This document shows, piece after piece, positions 8,166 to 18,592 of a stretch of 64,000 nucleotides of DNA. This stretch comes from Photobacterium angustum (GTDB lineage: Bacteria; Pseudomonadota; Gammaproteobacteria; Enterobacterales; Vibrionaceae), in assembly GCF_002954615.1 (NCBI RefSeq), contig NZ_MSCJ01000002.1, forward strand, positions 62,001 to 126,000, given 5' to 3'. The number at the start of each line of letters is the position of its first letter. The first letter of the stretch is position 1. The notes beneath the pieces were generated by a model. That model worked only from the letters and a program-made list of their open reading frames with translations, made no database searches and was not told the origin of the DNA. Position numbers and translations under genes: made by a program.

Positions 8166-9989
8166 GTGAAGACTATTACCACAGATATCGCTGTAATCGG
8201 CGCAGGTGGTGCAGGCCTACGTTCTGCCATCGCTGCTGCAGAAGCTAACCCAGAACTAGAAATTGCACTGATCTCAAAAGTGTATCCAATGCGTTCGCAC
8301 ACTGTTGCGGCTGAAGGTGGCTCTGCTGCCGTGATCAAGGACGAAGATAGCTTAGATAACCACTTCAACGATACCGTTGGCGGTGGTGATTGGCTATGTG
8401 AACAGGATGTTGTTGAATATTTTGTAGAAAACGCCACTCGTGAAATGATCCAGATGGAACAGTGGGGATGCCCATGGAGCCGTAAAGAAAACGGTGAAGT
8501 GAACGTTCGTCGTTTTGGTGGTATGAAAGTAGAACGTACATGGTTTGCTGCTGATAAGACTGGCTTCCACATGCTACACACCTTATTCCAAACCTCAATT
8601 AAGTACTCTCAAATCAAACGTTTTGATGAATATTTTGTGGTTGATCTTTTAGTTGAAGATGGTGAAGTACAAGGTCTAATTGCTATCCACATGTCTGAAG
8701 GTGAGTTGATTTGTATTAAAGCAAAATCAGTGATCCTGGCAACGGGCGGCGCTGGCCGTGTTTACCACTGTAATACTAACGGTGGTATCGTCACTGGTGA
8801 TGGTATGGCAATGGCGTACCGTCACGGTATTCCACTACGTGATATGGAATTCGTACAATACCACCCAACAGGTCTTCCAGGCACAGGAATCCTGATGACT
8901 GAAGGCTGTCGTGGTGAAGGCGGTATCATTGTAAATAAAAACGGTTACCGTTACTTGCAAGACTACGGCATGGGCCCTGAAACACCGGTGGGCCAACCAA
9001 AGAACAAATACATGGAATTAGGCCCTCGTGACAAAGTGTCACAGGCTTTCTGGCATGAACAACAAAAAGGTAACACCATCAAGCACCCACTTGGTGATGT
9101 GGTACACCTAGATCTCCGCCATCTTGGTGAAGAATACTTACATGAACGTCTACCGTTTATCTGTGAATTAGCAAAAGCCTACGTCAACGTGGATCCAGCG
9201 AAAGAGCCGATCCCAATTCGCCCTACCGTTCACTACACCATGGGTGGTATTGAAACAAATGGCGAATGTGAAACTCGCATTAAAGGTTTATTTGCTGTGG
9301 GTGAATGTGCTTCTGTCGGTCTTCACGGAGCCAACCGTTTAGGTTCTAACTCATTAGCAGAGTTCGTGGTATTTGGTCGTGTTGCTGGTGAGCATGCAGT
9401 TAAACGTGCTGAGGAATTCAAAGGTTGGAATGACGCATCGATCAATGCACAAATTGATGCTGTTCAAGCACGTATTGATGCCCTAATGGCACAAGAAGGT
9501 GATGAAAACTGGGCAGAGATCCGCACTGAAATGGGTCACACCATGGAAGCGGGTTGTGGTATCTACCGTCAAGAAGATTTAATGCAGGCAACGATTGATA
9601 AGTTGGCTGAGCTAAAAGAGCGTTACAAGCACATCTCAATTCAAGATAAAGGCAAAGTCTTTAACACCGATCTGCTATACGCAATTGAAATTGGTTACGG
9701 CCTAGAAGTGGCTGAAGCGATGGCACACTCAGCAATTAATCGTAGAGAATCTCGTGGTGCACACCAACGCTTAGATGATGGTTGTACTGAACGTGATGAT
9801 GTGAACTACCTAAAACACACGTTGGCGTTTTACAACAACGGCGCAGCACCAATTATCGATTACAGCCATGTAACGATCACCAAATCTCAACCAAAAGCAC
9901 GTCTATATGGTGCTGCCGCTGACGAAGCTGCAGCAAAAGACTCTGCTGAAAAACTAGCAGCCACAGAGCAACAAGAGGAAAAGGCATAA
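8166..9989 (+). CDS. frdA: Fumarate reductase flavoprotein subunit
   Basis: Catalytic subunit of the membrane-bound quinol:fumarate reductase used in anaerobic respiration. The 607-aa product shows the N-terminal dinucleotide-binding motif GAGGAG (residues 12-17), the covalent-FAD histidine H45 in SHTVAAEGG, and the active-site segment HPTGLPGTG. The GTG start is set by a strong GGAGGA site (TTCGGAGGATAGCTGTG). First gene of frdABCD, overlapping frdB by 1 nt (TAATG). The C-terminal tail (about 580-607) is Ala/Glu-rich and low in complexity. Confidence 0.98.
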   Translation: MKTITTDIAVIGAGGAGLRSAIAAAEANPELEIALISKVYPMRSHTVAAEGGSAAVIKDEDSLDNHFNDTVGGGDWLCEQDVVEYFVENATREMIQMEQWGCPWSRKENGEVNVRRFGGMKVERTWFAADKTGFHMLHTLFQTSIKYSQIKRFDEYFVVDLLVEDGEVQGLIAIHMSEGELICIKAKSVILATGGAGRVYHCNTNGGIVTGDGMAMAYRHGIPLRDMEFVQYHPTGLPGTGILMTEGCRGEGGIIVNKNGYRYLQDYGMGPETPVGQPKNKYMELGPRDKVSQAFWHEQQKGNTIKHPLGDVVHLDLRHLGEEYLHERLPFICELAKAYVNVDPAKEPIPIRPTVHYTMGGIETNGECETRIKGLFAVGECASVGLHGANRLGSNSLAEFVVFGRVAGEHAVKRAEEFKGWNDASINAQIDAVQARIDALMAQEGDENWAEIRTEMGHTMEAGCGIYRQEDLMQATIDKLAELKERYKHISIQDKGKVFNTDLLYAIEIGYGLEVAEAMAHSAINRRESRGAHQRLDDGCTERDDVNYLKHTLAFYNNGAAPIIDYSHVTITKSQPKARLYGAAADEAAAKDSAEKLAATEQQEEKA

Positions 9990-10729
9990 TGTCAGCGACT
10001 CGCATTCAATCAGTTGAAATTCTGCGTTATGACCCAGCAAAAGACGCAGAACCGTACCTAGAAAAATTCAAAGTACCGTTCAATGAAACCATGTCTGTTC
10101 TTGATGCGCTTGGTTACATTAAAGACCACCTAGATAAGGATTTATCCTACCGTTGGTCTTGTCGTATGGCTATCTGTGGCTCTTGCGGCATGATGGTAAA
10201 TGGCGTGCCAAAGCTTGCTTGTAAGAGCTTTTTACGTGACTACCCTAACGGTGTGAAAATTGAGCCATTAGCAAATTTTGCGATTGAAAAAGATTTAATT
10301 GTCGATATGACGCCATTTATTGAGCGCCTTGAAGCGATTAAGCCATACATCATTGGTAACGACCGCACGCCTGAAGATGGTACAAACCTACAAACGCCAG
10401 AGCAAATGGCGAAATACAAGCAATTTGCAGGCTGTATTAACTGTGGTTTGTGTTACGCCGCGTGTCCTCAGTTTGGTTTAAACCCTGAGTTTATTGGCCC
10501 TGCGGCATTGACTCTGGCTCATCGTTACAACCTTGATAGCCGTGATAACGGTCAACATGAGCGTATGGAGCTTATCAATGGCGAAAACGGTGCGTGGGGC
10601 TGTACATTTGTAGGTTATTGCTCGGAAGTCTGTCCTAAGCATGTTGATCCAGCTGCGGCTGTTAACCAAGGCAAAGTGGAATCTTCTAAAGATTTCGTTA
10701 TTGCGATGATCAAACCGATGGAGGCATAA
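9989..10729 (+). CDS. frdB: Fumarate reductase iron-sulfur subunit
   Basis: Carries electrons from quinol to FrdA. The [2Fe-2S] cysteines C58, C63, C66 and C78 lie in [10 protein letters not shown]...C; two further clusters are marked by [12 protein letters not shown] and [12 protein letters not shown]. 246 aa, the usual length. Start overlaps the frdA stop, indicating translational coupling, and frdC follows after 2 nt. Confidence 0.98.
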   Translation: MSATRIQSVEILRYDPAKDAEPYLEKFKVPFNETMSVLDALGYIKDHLDKDLSYRWSCRMAICGSCGMMVNGVPKLACKSFLRDYPNGVKIEPLANFAIEKDLIVDMTPFIERLEAIKPYIIGNDRTPEDGTNLQTPEQMAKYKQFAGCINCGLCYAACPQFGLNPEFIGPAALTLAHRYNLDSRDNGQHERMELINGENGAWGCTFVGYCSEVCPKHVDPAAAVNQGKVESSKDFVIAMIKPMEA

Positions 10730-10731
10730 GG

Positions 10732-11115
10732 ATGAGCAATCGTAAACCTTACATTCGTGAAATGAAGCGTACTTGGTGGAAAGACAGCTCTTTCTATCGC
10801 TTCTACATGATCCGCGAAGCAACAGTACTCCCTTTGATCTTTTTTACAATCTGCTTAACCTTTGGTTTAGGTAGCCTAGTAAAAGGTCCAGAAGCATGGA
10901 AAGGCTGGTTAGATTTCATGGCTAACCCTATTGTGATTATTTTAAATATTCTTGCCCTAGCAGGTAGCCTATTCCACGCATTCACCTACTTCAATATGAT
11001 GCCGCAAGTTGTGCCTATTCGTATTAAAGGCAAATTGCTTGATAAGAAAATTATCATTCTTGCTCAGTGGGCTGTTGTTGCTGTTATTACCTTGTTTGTT
11101 CTTGCGATAGTTTAA
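10732..11115 (+). CDS. frdC: Fumarate reductase membrane anchor C
   Basis: The 127-aa integral membrane subunit with three hydrophobic segments (about 30-50, 63-85, 105-126) anchors FrdAB and helps bind menaquinol. It follows frdB at once and has GAGGCATAAGG just upstream of its ATG. Confidence 0.96.
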   Translation: MSNRKPYIREMKRTWWKDSSFYRFYMIREATVLPLIFFTICLTFGLGSLVKGPEAWKGWLDFMANPIVIILNILALAGSLFHAFTYFNMMPQVVPIRIKGKLLDKKIIILAQWAVVAVITLFVLAIV

Positions 11116-11125
11116 GGAGTCCGTC

Positions 11126-11488
11126 GTGGTTAATTTACATCCTAAACGTTCTGACGAGCCAGTATGGTGGAGTCTGTTCGGAGCTGGCGGTACTTGGTTT
11201 GCAATGATCACACCGGTTACGATTTTAGTACTCGGTGTTCTTGTTCCTCTTGGCATTATTAGCCCTGAAGCAATGACTTACGATCGCGCAGCAGATTTCG
11301 CAACAAGCTTTATTGGCGCACTCTTTGTTATCGCAACTCTGTCGCTACCAATGTGGCATGCGATGCACCGTTTGCACCACGGTATGCATGATTTAAAAAT
11401 CCATGCAGGTGTGGTCGGTAAGATTGTTTGTTACGCATTTGCGTTTTTGATCACCGCTCTATCCATTATTTTTGTATTCATGATTTAA
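11126..11488 (+). CDS. frdD: Fumarate reductase membrane anchor D
   Basis: The 120-aa second membrane anchor of fumarate reductase with three hydrophobic helices. The GTG start is supported by AAGGAG 8 nt upstream. The sequence [16 protein letters not shown] between helices 2 and 3 is a histidine-rich loop. Last gene of the operon, followed directly by a terminator. Confidence 0.96.
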   Translation: MVNLHPKRSDEPVWWSLFGAGGTWFAMITPVTILVLGVLVPLGIISPEAMTYDRAADFATSFIGALFVIATLSLPMWHAMHRLHHGMHDLKIHAGVVGKIVCYAFAFLITALSIIFVFMI

Positions 11489-11505
11489 GCTGTATACAAA
11501 AACAC

Positions 11506-11532
11506 AAAAAGCACCGCTTGCGGTGCTTTTTT
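11506..11532 (+). terminator. Terminator of frdABCD
   Basis: GCACCG-CTTG-CGGTGC (11511-11526) is preceded by A-rich sequence and followed by T6. Confidence 0.92.
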
Positions 11533-11603
11533 ATTATCTAAATTTTATGATGGAGACATTTTCTAACTGACCTTTATTCCATCAACATCAAAAAAATAGA
11601 AAC

Positions 11604-11629
11604 AAAAAAGGCCGCTTACGCGACCTTTT
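11604..11629 (-). terminator. Terminator of efp
   Basis: On the minus strand AAAGGTCGC-GTAA-GCGGCCTTT has one G-U pair and continues into T6. It lies 38 bp past the efp stop codon. Confidence 0.85.
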
Positions 11630-11666
11630 CATCGTTAATGATATAACGACCTTATAAACCGATTAA

Positions 11667-12233
11667 TTACTTAACGCGGCTTACGTATTCGCCAGAGCGA
11701 GTATCAACTTTGATCACTTCGCCGATAGCGATAAATAGAGGTACACGAACAACAGCACCAGTACTTAGTGTTGCTGGCTTACCGCCAGTACCTTGTGTAT
11801 CACCTTTAAGACCAGGATCTGTCTCAGTCACTTCTAGCTCAACGAAGTTTGGTGGAGTAACAGCAATTGGGTTACCGTTCCAAAGTGTTAGCGTACAAGT
11901 GTTGTTTTCAACTAACCACTTAGCATTATCACCAACAGCTTTAACGTCAGCAGCAATTTGCTCAAACGTTTCGTTGTTCATGAAGTGGTAGAATTCACCA
12001 TCGTTGTATAGGTAATCAAGATCAGTATCGATTACGTCCGCAGCTTCAACTGATTCACCTGATTTAAAAGTCTTCTCTAAAACTTTACCAGAAATAAGTT
12101 TACGGATTCGTACGCGGTTGAACGCTTGACCTTTACCAGGCTTAACAAATTCATTTTCGATAATGACACATGGTTCATTATCTAGCATAATTTTCATTCC
12201 GCCGCGGAATTCATTGGTGCTGAAAGACGCCAT
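11667..12233 (-). CDS. efp: Elongation factor P
   Basis: Translation factor that relieves ribosomes stalled at polyproline. The 188 aa form a KOW-like N-terminal domain and two OB domains. Lys34 in KPGKGQAF is the residue modified by EpmA/EpmB, both encoded nearby. It is divergent from epmB with 33 bp between start codons. Confidence 0.98.
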   Translation of the reverse strand: MASFSTNEFRGGMKIMLDNEPCVIIENEFVKPGKGQAFNRVRIRKLISGKVLEKTFKSGESVEAADVIDTDLDYLYNDGEFYHFMNNETFEQIAADVKAVGDNAKWLVENNTCTLTLWNGNPIAVTPPNFVELEVTETDPGLKGDTQGTGGKPATLSTGAVVRVPLFIAIGEVIKVDTRSGEYVSRVK

Positions 12234-12266
12234 TCTAATCCTCTTAACATCTTCGAGTTGTATTTA

Positions 12267-13289
12267 ATGTCGCATATCATACCCCTAAACGTGCCATCTG
12301 TTGAGCAAAACTGGCTTAATGATCTATCGAATGCGATATCTGATCCCTTTCAGTTACTCAAATTGCTCAAAATTGATCCCACACCATGGGAAAATGGCCT
12401 CGCCGCAAGGAAACTGTTTGCGCTACGTGTTCCATTGAGCTTTGTTGATAAAATGGAAATCGGCAACCCACATGACCCACTTTTACGTCAAATTTTACCC
12501 TTAGAGCAAGAATTCGAAGTTCACCAAGGTTACTCTGTCGATCCCCTTGAAGAACAGCAGAACGATATTCCAGGGTTACTTCATAAATACCACAATCGTG
12601 TATTGCTGATAGTCAAAGGTGGCTGTGCGGTAAACTGCCGTTATTGTTTCCGTCGTCATTTTCCATATAGCGACAATAAAGGTAACAAACATCAATGGCA
12701 GCAAAGCCTTGCGTACATCGCCACCCATCCTGAAATCAATGAAGTGATTTTATCCGGTGGCGATCCTTTAATGGCGAAAGATCATGAGCTCCAATGGCTT
12801 GTTGAGCATATTGCAGCAATACCTCATATCAAGCGCCTACGCATCCACAGCAGGCTACCTGTAGTGATCCCTAACCGTATTACCGATAATTTGTGTCAAA
12901 TACTGGCAGAGGCACGTTTACAAACGATTTTGGTGACTCATATTAATCATGCAAACGAAATAGATGATGCGCTAACCACTGCAATGCAGAAGCTAAAACA
13001 AGCCAATGTTACCTTACTTAACCAAGGCGTACTGCTAAAAGGCATTAATGACTCTGTAAATACATTAACAGACCTTAGCGAAGCATTATTTGATGCAGGC
13101 ATTCAGCCTTATTACCTCCACGTTTTAGACCGCGTGCAAGGCGCTGCGCATTATATGGTAGATGATGAAACGGCTCGTCAATTAATGGCAGGATTAATCA
13201 CCCAAGTCTCGGGGTATCTAGTCCCTAAACTCACCAGAGAAATCGGTGGACGAGCAAGTAAAACGCCGCTGGACTTACTGCTTGAATAG
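12267..13289 (+). CDS. epmB: EF-P beta-lysylation lysine 2,3-aminomutase
   Basis: Radical-SAM, PLP-dependent enzyme (YjeK) that makes (R)-beta-lysine for EpmA. The cluster motif C120-x3-C124-x2-C127 is seen in CAVNCRYCFRR. Start ATG 12267 gives MSHIIPLN, the family N-terminus; a TTG 9 nt earlier is less likely. Length 340 aa is typical. The divergent promoter region with efp is only 33 bp, so the two genes probably share control. Confidence 0.96.
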   Translation: MSHIIPLNVPSVEQNWLNDLSNAISDPFQLLKLLKIDPTPWENGLAARKLFALRVPLSFVDKMEIGNPHDPLLRQILPLEQEFEVHQGYSVDPLEEQQNDIPGLLHKYHNRVLLIVKGGCAVNCRYCFRRHFPYSDNKGNKHQWQQSLAYIATHPEINEVILSGGDPLMAKDHELQWLVEHIAAIPHIKRLRIHSRLPVVIPNRITDNLCQILAEARLQTILVTHINHANEIDDALTTAMQKLKQANVTLLNQGVLLKGINDSVNTLTDLSEALFDAGIQPYYLHVLDRVQGAAHYMVDDETARQLMAGLITQVSGYLVPKLTREIGGRASKTPLDLLLE

Positions 13290-13311
13290 GCCATAAACCC
13301 AACAGCAACAC

Positions 13312-13338
13312 GAAAAAAGACGATTTAATCGTCTTTTT
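13312..13338 (+). terminator. Terminator of epmB
   Basis: AAAAAAGACGAT-TTA-ATCGTCTTTTTT is a symmetrical stem with T7 tail. Confidence 0.92.
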
Positions 13339-13727
13339 TTACACCCAAAATAAAACGATCACCTTTTTATGGAAATTACACCAAAAAGATGAACGCACAA
13401 TTACAATCACTTAAAGAAACATAGCAACCCAAATGCAAGGCATTGATTAATAATAATTAAAATAGTATGTACAGCTTTCCAAGCAAAATAACAACTGAGC
13501 ATAAGTAATATGATGTTATTTATACTTACATTAAAAAGAACATCATGTTACTTATACCTCTTCGATAAATAAAATTATCCAAGACAATCAAAAAAAATCA
13601 TCATTAAGGCTATCGATTTTTTATTGTTTTAAGCGCATAGTCGCGATTCATACAGCAGCATATCTTTAACAAGTTCGCCAAACTTAACGCTGTTGACTAT
13701 CACCTCTTATTTGTCGCGAGTAACGCA
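13339..13727. other. Intergenic region upstream of rimK
   Basis: About 390 bp of very AT-rich DNA with no recognisable ORF. It holds one GTACAGCTTT motif (13469-13478) and the long inverted repeat at 13501-13555. It presumably contains the rimK promoter. Confidence 0.5.
13501..13555. repeat. 17-bp inverted repeat upstream of rimK
   Basis: Left arm ATAAGTAATATGATGTT (13501-13517) and right arm AACATCATGTTACTTAT (13539-13555) are complementary except for one pair that would be G-U in RNA. The 21-nt loop and lack of U-tract argue against a plain terminator. It could be an RNA hairpin or a pair of operator half-sites. Confidence 0.6.
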
Positions 13728-14630
13728 ATGAAAATTGGCATTTTGTCGCAAAACGCTAACCTATACTCCACCCGTCGCCTTGTTGAAGCTTGTGAGCAAC
13801 GAGGACATGAAGCTGTGATTATTAATGCACTGCGTTGTTATATGAACATCAACTCCGTGCAGCCTTCAATTCACTTTGAGGGCAATGATTTAACAGGTTT
13901 TGATGCCATTATTCCGCGTATTGGCTCAGACATTACCTTTTATGGCTGCTCTGTATTACGTCAGTTTGAAATGATGGGTGTCTTCCCAGTCAATCAATCC
14001 ATTGCTATTTCCCGTTCACGCGACAAACTACGTTCATTACAGTTATTAAGCCGCAAAGGTGTTGGTATGCCTGTTACTGGCTTTGCGAGTAAACCAGATG
14101 ACGTGCCTGATTTAATTAAAATGGTCGGTGGTGCACCTTTAGTTATTAAGTTATTAGAAGGTACTCAAGGAATTGGCGTAGTATTAGCTGAAACTCAAAA
14201 GGCAGCAGAGAGTGTGATTGAGGCTTTTATGGGCCTAAAAGCCAATATTATGGTTCAGGAATATATTAAAGAAGCCGGTGGTGCCGACATCCGTTGTTTT
14301 GTTATTGGCGATAAAGTCATTGCTTCAATGAAGCGCCAAGCAGCTGAAGGTGAGTTCCGCTCAAACCTACACCGTGGTGGGAGTGCATCACTGATCCGTA
14401 TTACACCAGAAGAGCGTAAAACGGCGATTGCAGCAGCGAAAGCAATGGGATTAAGCGTGGCAGGTGTAGATTTACTGCGTTCTAACCGTGGTCCATTAAT
14501 CATGGAAGTCAACTCATCACCAGGCCTTGAAGGCATTGAAGCCGCAACAGGTAAAGATATTGCTGGTATGATCATCGAATATATTGAAAAAAATGCCAAC
14601 AAGAGCAAAAGGTTTCAATTAAATCAATAA
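13728..14630 (+). CDS. rimK: Ribosomal protein S6 glutamate ligase RimK
   Basis: ATP-grasp ligase that adds glutamate residues to the C-terminus of ribosomal protein S6. The 300 aa show an N-terminal preATP-grasp fold, then ATP-grasp segments ([14 protein letters not shown], the glycine-rich loop, and [12 protein letters not shown] with the metal-binding Glu/Asn). Encoded alone, surrounded by long AT-rich non-coding regions, unlike the tightly packed genes elsewhere in the window. Confidence 0.93.
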   Translation: MKIGILSQNANLYSTRRLVEACEQRGHEAVIINALRCYMNINSVQPSIHFEGNDLTGFDAIIPRIGSDITFYGCSVLRQFEMMGVFPVNQSIAISRSRDKLRSLQLLSRKGVGMPVTGFASKPDDVPDLIKMVGGAPLVIKLLEGTQGIGVVLAETQKAAESVIEAFMGLKANIMVQEYIKEAGGADIRCFVIGDKVIASMKRQAAEGEFRSNLHRGGSASLIRITPEERKTAIAAAKAMGLSVAGVDLLRSNRGPLIMEVNSSPGLEGIEAATGKDIAGMIIEYIEKNANKSKRFQLNQ

Positions 14631-14639
14631 GTTGAACTC

Positions 14640-14666
14640 GCCGTTGTTATATTTCATAACAACGGC
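14640..14666 (+). repeat. Hairpin downstream of rimK
   Basis: GCCGTTGTTAT (14640-14650) and ATAACAACGGC (14656-14666) form a perfect 11-bp stem with a 5-nt loop, 10 bp after the rimK stop. The sequence after it is not T-rich, so it may stabilise the 3' end or act through Rho instead of being a classical terminator. Confidence 0.65.
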
Positions 14667-15064
14667 AACTATGAACTAAAATTAAGATCAGCTTTTTACT
14701 TAAAATACAGCAAAAAGCAGAACAAAAACACCCACAAGTAAAAACCTCAGAATACCATCCTAACTTATTGATTATAAACAAATTAATCCTGTACAGCTTT
14801 TTAAGCTTTTTCCTCAGCAAAATAAAGCTTTAATACCGCTAGGTTCTTTATGCCTTATTTATTATTAATATAGTTAGTAAGTAACAGCTTACCTCTTCAC
14901 TGAAAAAAGCAAAGTTTGGAACAATATATCATCACATTCCTATAAATGTGATCGTTAAAACATCCACTAATCACTGATGAGATTAACACTATCAGACAGT
15001 TCAAAATTACGTTAACGTAGTACGTTATATAATAATGATGATATTAAAAATCAAAGGATTAACG
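14667..15064. other. Gene-free AT-rich region
   Basis: About 400 bp without ORFs. It contains ATCAGCTTTTTA near 14688 and GTACAGCTTTTTAAGCTTTTT from 14791, members of a motif family spread over 13.4-16.3 kb. The promoter of the following small gene should lie in its right part. Confidence 0.4.
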
Positions 15065-15523
15065 ATGACAGACTTTACCTATAACGTTGCTATGATTGAA
15101 GATGAAAAGCCTTTTGACATGGGACAGGTAAATACTAAAGATGTACCGGAAGAAGCCCTAGAGACTTATACAGAGATGCTTTCTCAGCTATTACAACAAG
15201 AAGATCCAAGTAAGCATTACGCAGGCTTTGGCTTTGAAGGGGCTGAAAAGTTAGCGTTTAGCGCTTTACCTATCACTGAACACGATCAAATTGGCGCAGG
15301 TATGGTTTACAACCCAGACGATAATGGTGAGAACTTAGTACTGGTTGGTCGTGTATTCTTCAGCATAAAGGATCGTACCGTTTCTTTTAACATGGAAACT
15401 AACGCCGATGATGTATTAGTTCAAGGTGATATCGATTTACGTGGTTTCATCCAGTCCTTCATTGTTTGCTTTATGGCTGCGTGGGTCTCATTAAATCAGG
15501 ATAACCTACCTAGCGAGAGCTAA
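15065..15523 (+). CDS. Hypothetical protein, 152 aa
   Basis: Not recognised. An acidic, probably cytoplasmic protein without signal peptide. Visible features are an acidic helix-prone N-terminal third (about 25-55), a Gly/Phe-rich stretch (HYAGFGFEGAEKLAF), a central beta-like region (VLVGRVFFS, RTVSFNME) and a hydrophobic C-terminal segment (RGFIQSFIVCFMAAWVSL, about 126-143). ATG 15065 has AAGGA 7 nt upstream; the longer frame from 15035 has no ribosome site. Its own terminator follows, so it is expressed as a single gene. Confidence 0.75.
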   Translation: MTDFTYNVAMIEDEKPFDMGQVNTKDVPEEALETYTEMLSQLLQQEDPSKHYAGFGFEGAEKLAFSALPITEHDQIGAGMVYNPDDNGENLVLVGRVFFSIKDRTVSFNMETNADDVLVQGDIDLRGFIQSFIVCFMAAWVSLNQDNLPSES

Positions 15524-15548
15524 TAGATTCCCTTTTTGATATTCACTA

Positions 15549-15575
15549 CGCCTCTGTCAATACAGGGGCGTTTTT
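15549..15575 (+). terminator. Terminator of the hypothetical gene
   Basis: CGCCTCTGT-CAAT-ACAGGGGCG (15549-15570) with one G-U pair is followed by T5. Confidence 0.88.
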
Positions 15576-16339
15576 ATAACTAAACACCATCGTTTCCAGC
15601 CCTATCAGACATCAAAATCTCCTCCCTGAACCAGCCCGTACAGCTAAATACAAAAATTACAGCTTTTTTATGTTCAAATTCGACCACGTTTATGGTGCCT
15701 TTTTATTTCAACGTAACCAATTGAAATAAAACAACAAAAATACCGTACAGCTTTTTTGGCTTTTTTCTAGGTGAGCGATGGTTCGTGGTGATCACTATAC
15801 AGGGGGAATCATATTTATCGACCACGTCAAAGTCGATGGTTTGATTAAATATTATTAAAGGAACATTATTGAACATATTTTTAATCTTATTTCACAAAAA
15901 ATATGATCTAATATATTAATGGTAATTAAATAGCTTAGTTAAGTTAAAATGCAATAAAAATACAAAACCACAATTTGCTTAAAAAGCTAGAAATAGAAAC
16001 CTTTATATGTTTATGAATTAAGAGGTGGCTATTGGTGTTTTTTAGATATAATACTGTAGATAACTTTTTCTGATTACATGTTTGATTATAACAATCACGT
16101 CTTATTTTTATCTGAGTCTATTAGAGAGAACAACAGGACAAAACGAACACCTTTATGAAAAAATAACAGCAAATAGGTGTACATCTTTGACGTTATAAGC
16201 GAACACATCGCAATACTTACATAACTCATTGTTTTAAAATGACTTTATTTTTGTGCAGCTTTTTGAGGAATATTCCCGACAAACTATGTACAACAATAAA
16301 ATAATGTTACGCATCTTGCGTTCTATATTTATCAAGCAT
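15576..16339. other. Long gene-free region before groEL terminator
   Basis: About 760 bp of AT-rich DNA with no ORF of useful length. It contains a perfect 11-bp inverted repeat TTTTATTTCAA/TTGAAATAAAA (15701-15711 and 15721-15731), two copies of CGACCACGT (near 15681 and 15819), ATCGAC/GTCGAT arms near 15818-15836, and four TACAGC- or GTGCAGC-type motifs (15637, 15657, 15743, 16253). No small RNA could be assigned. Confidence 0.4.
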
Positions 16340-16368
16340 AAAAAAGCCGAGCATCATGCTCGGCTTTT
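16340..16368 (-). terminator. Terminator of groESL
   Basis: On the minus strand AAAAGCCGAGC-ATGAT-GCTCGGCTTTTTT forms an 11-bp stem with U-tract, 40 bp past groEL. Confidence 0.92.
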
Positions 16369-16407
16369 CAAATAACAAAGAGACAAATCTCTACTGTTAT
16401 TAATGGA

Positions 16408-18066
<1,659 letters not shown>

Positions 18067-18092
18067 TTAATTTTTAATTCGATGTGATCGGA

Positions 18093-18383
18093 TTATTCAA
18101 CGATTGCCATGATGTCATTTTCAGACATGATTAGAACTTCTTTGCCATCGATCTTTTCAGTCTTAGTGCCGTAGCCTTCAGCAAAGATAACAGTGTCGCC
18201 AACTTTAACGTCAAGTGGCTGAACAGAACCGTTTTCTAAAATACGACCTTTGCCTACTGCAAGTACTTTGCCGCGTGTTGATTTTTCAGCCGCAGAACCT
18301 GTTAATACAATGCCGCCAGCAGACTTAGATTCAACTTCTTGGCGCTCAACGATAACACGGTCGTGTAAAGGACGAATATTCAT
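18093..18383 (-). CDS. groES: Co-chaperonin GroES
   Basis: 10-kDa lid of the GroEL chamber. The start at 18383 ([10 protein letters not shown]) is set by AGGAGAG nearby; the frame stays open upstream to 18434 but that extension has no ribosome site. 96 aa with the mobile loop ([16 protein letters not shown]). First gene of groESL. Confidence 0.98.
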   Translation of the reverse strand: MNIRPLHDRVIVERQEVESKSAGGIVLTGSAAEKSTRGKVLAVGKGRILENGSVQPLDVKVGDTVIFAEGYGTKTEKIDGKEVLIMSENDIMAIVE

Positions 18384-18467
18384 CGGTCGTCTCTCCTGAT
18401 AATTGGTAATTTCCATACATGAATGTACACACAAACTGATGTTTGGCGACTTTTCTATTATCTAATC

Positions 18468-18496
18468 ATGTTGGGTCTAATTAGAGAGAACCCAAG
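18468..18496 (-). promoter_or_regulatory. Possible heat-shock promoter of groESL
   Basis: On the minus strand CTTGGG (18491-18496) and, 14 nt later, ACCCAACAT resemble the sigma-32 elements CTTGAA and CCCCATNT. The match is partial, and the same bases form a TTGGGT/ACCCAA inverted repeat. Confidence 0.35.
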
Positions 18497-18592
18497 GTTT
18501 AGACCGATTTTTTTTCATTATTTATTTGAGAACTTTTGCCCGATCACATTCTTTGCATTAGGGTATGCAAGCATCCTTACAATGAGACCGCC

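Noticed and set aside
8147..8598. Minus-strand 144-aa and 77-aa frames opposite frdA
   Set aside because: Antisense shadows of a highly conserved gene, with no independent support.
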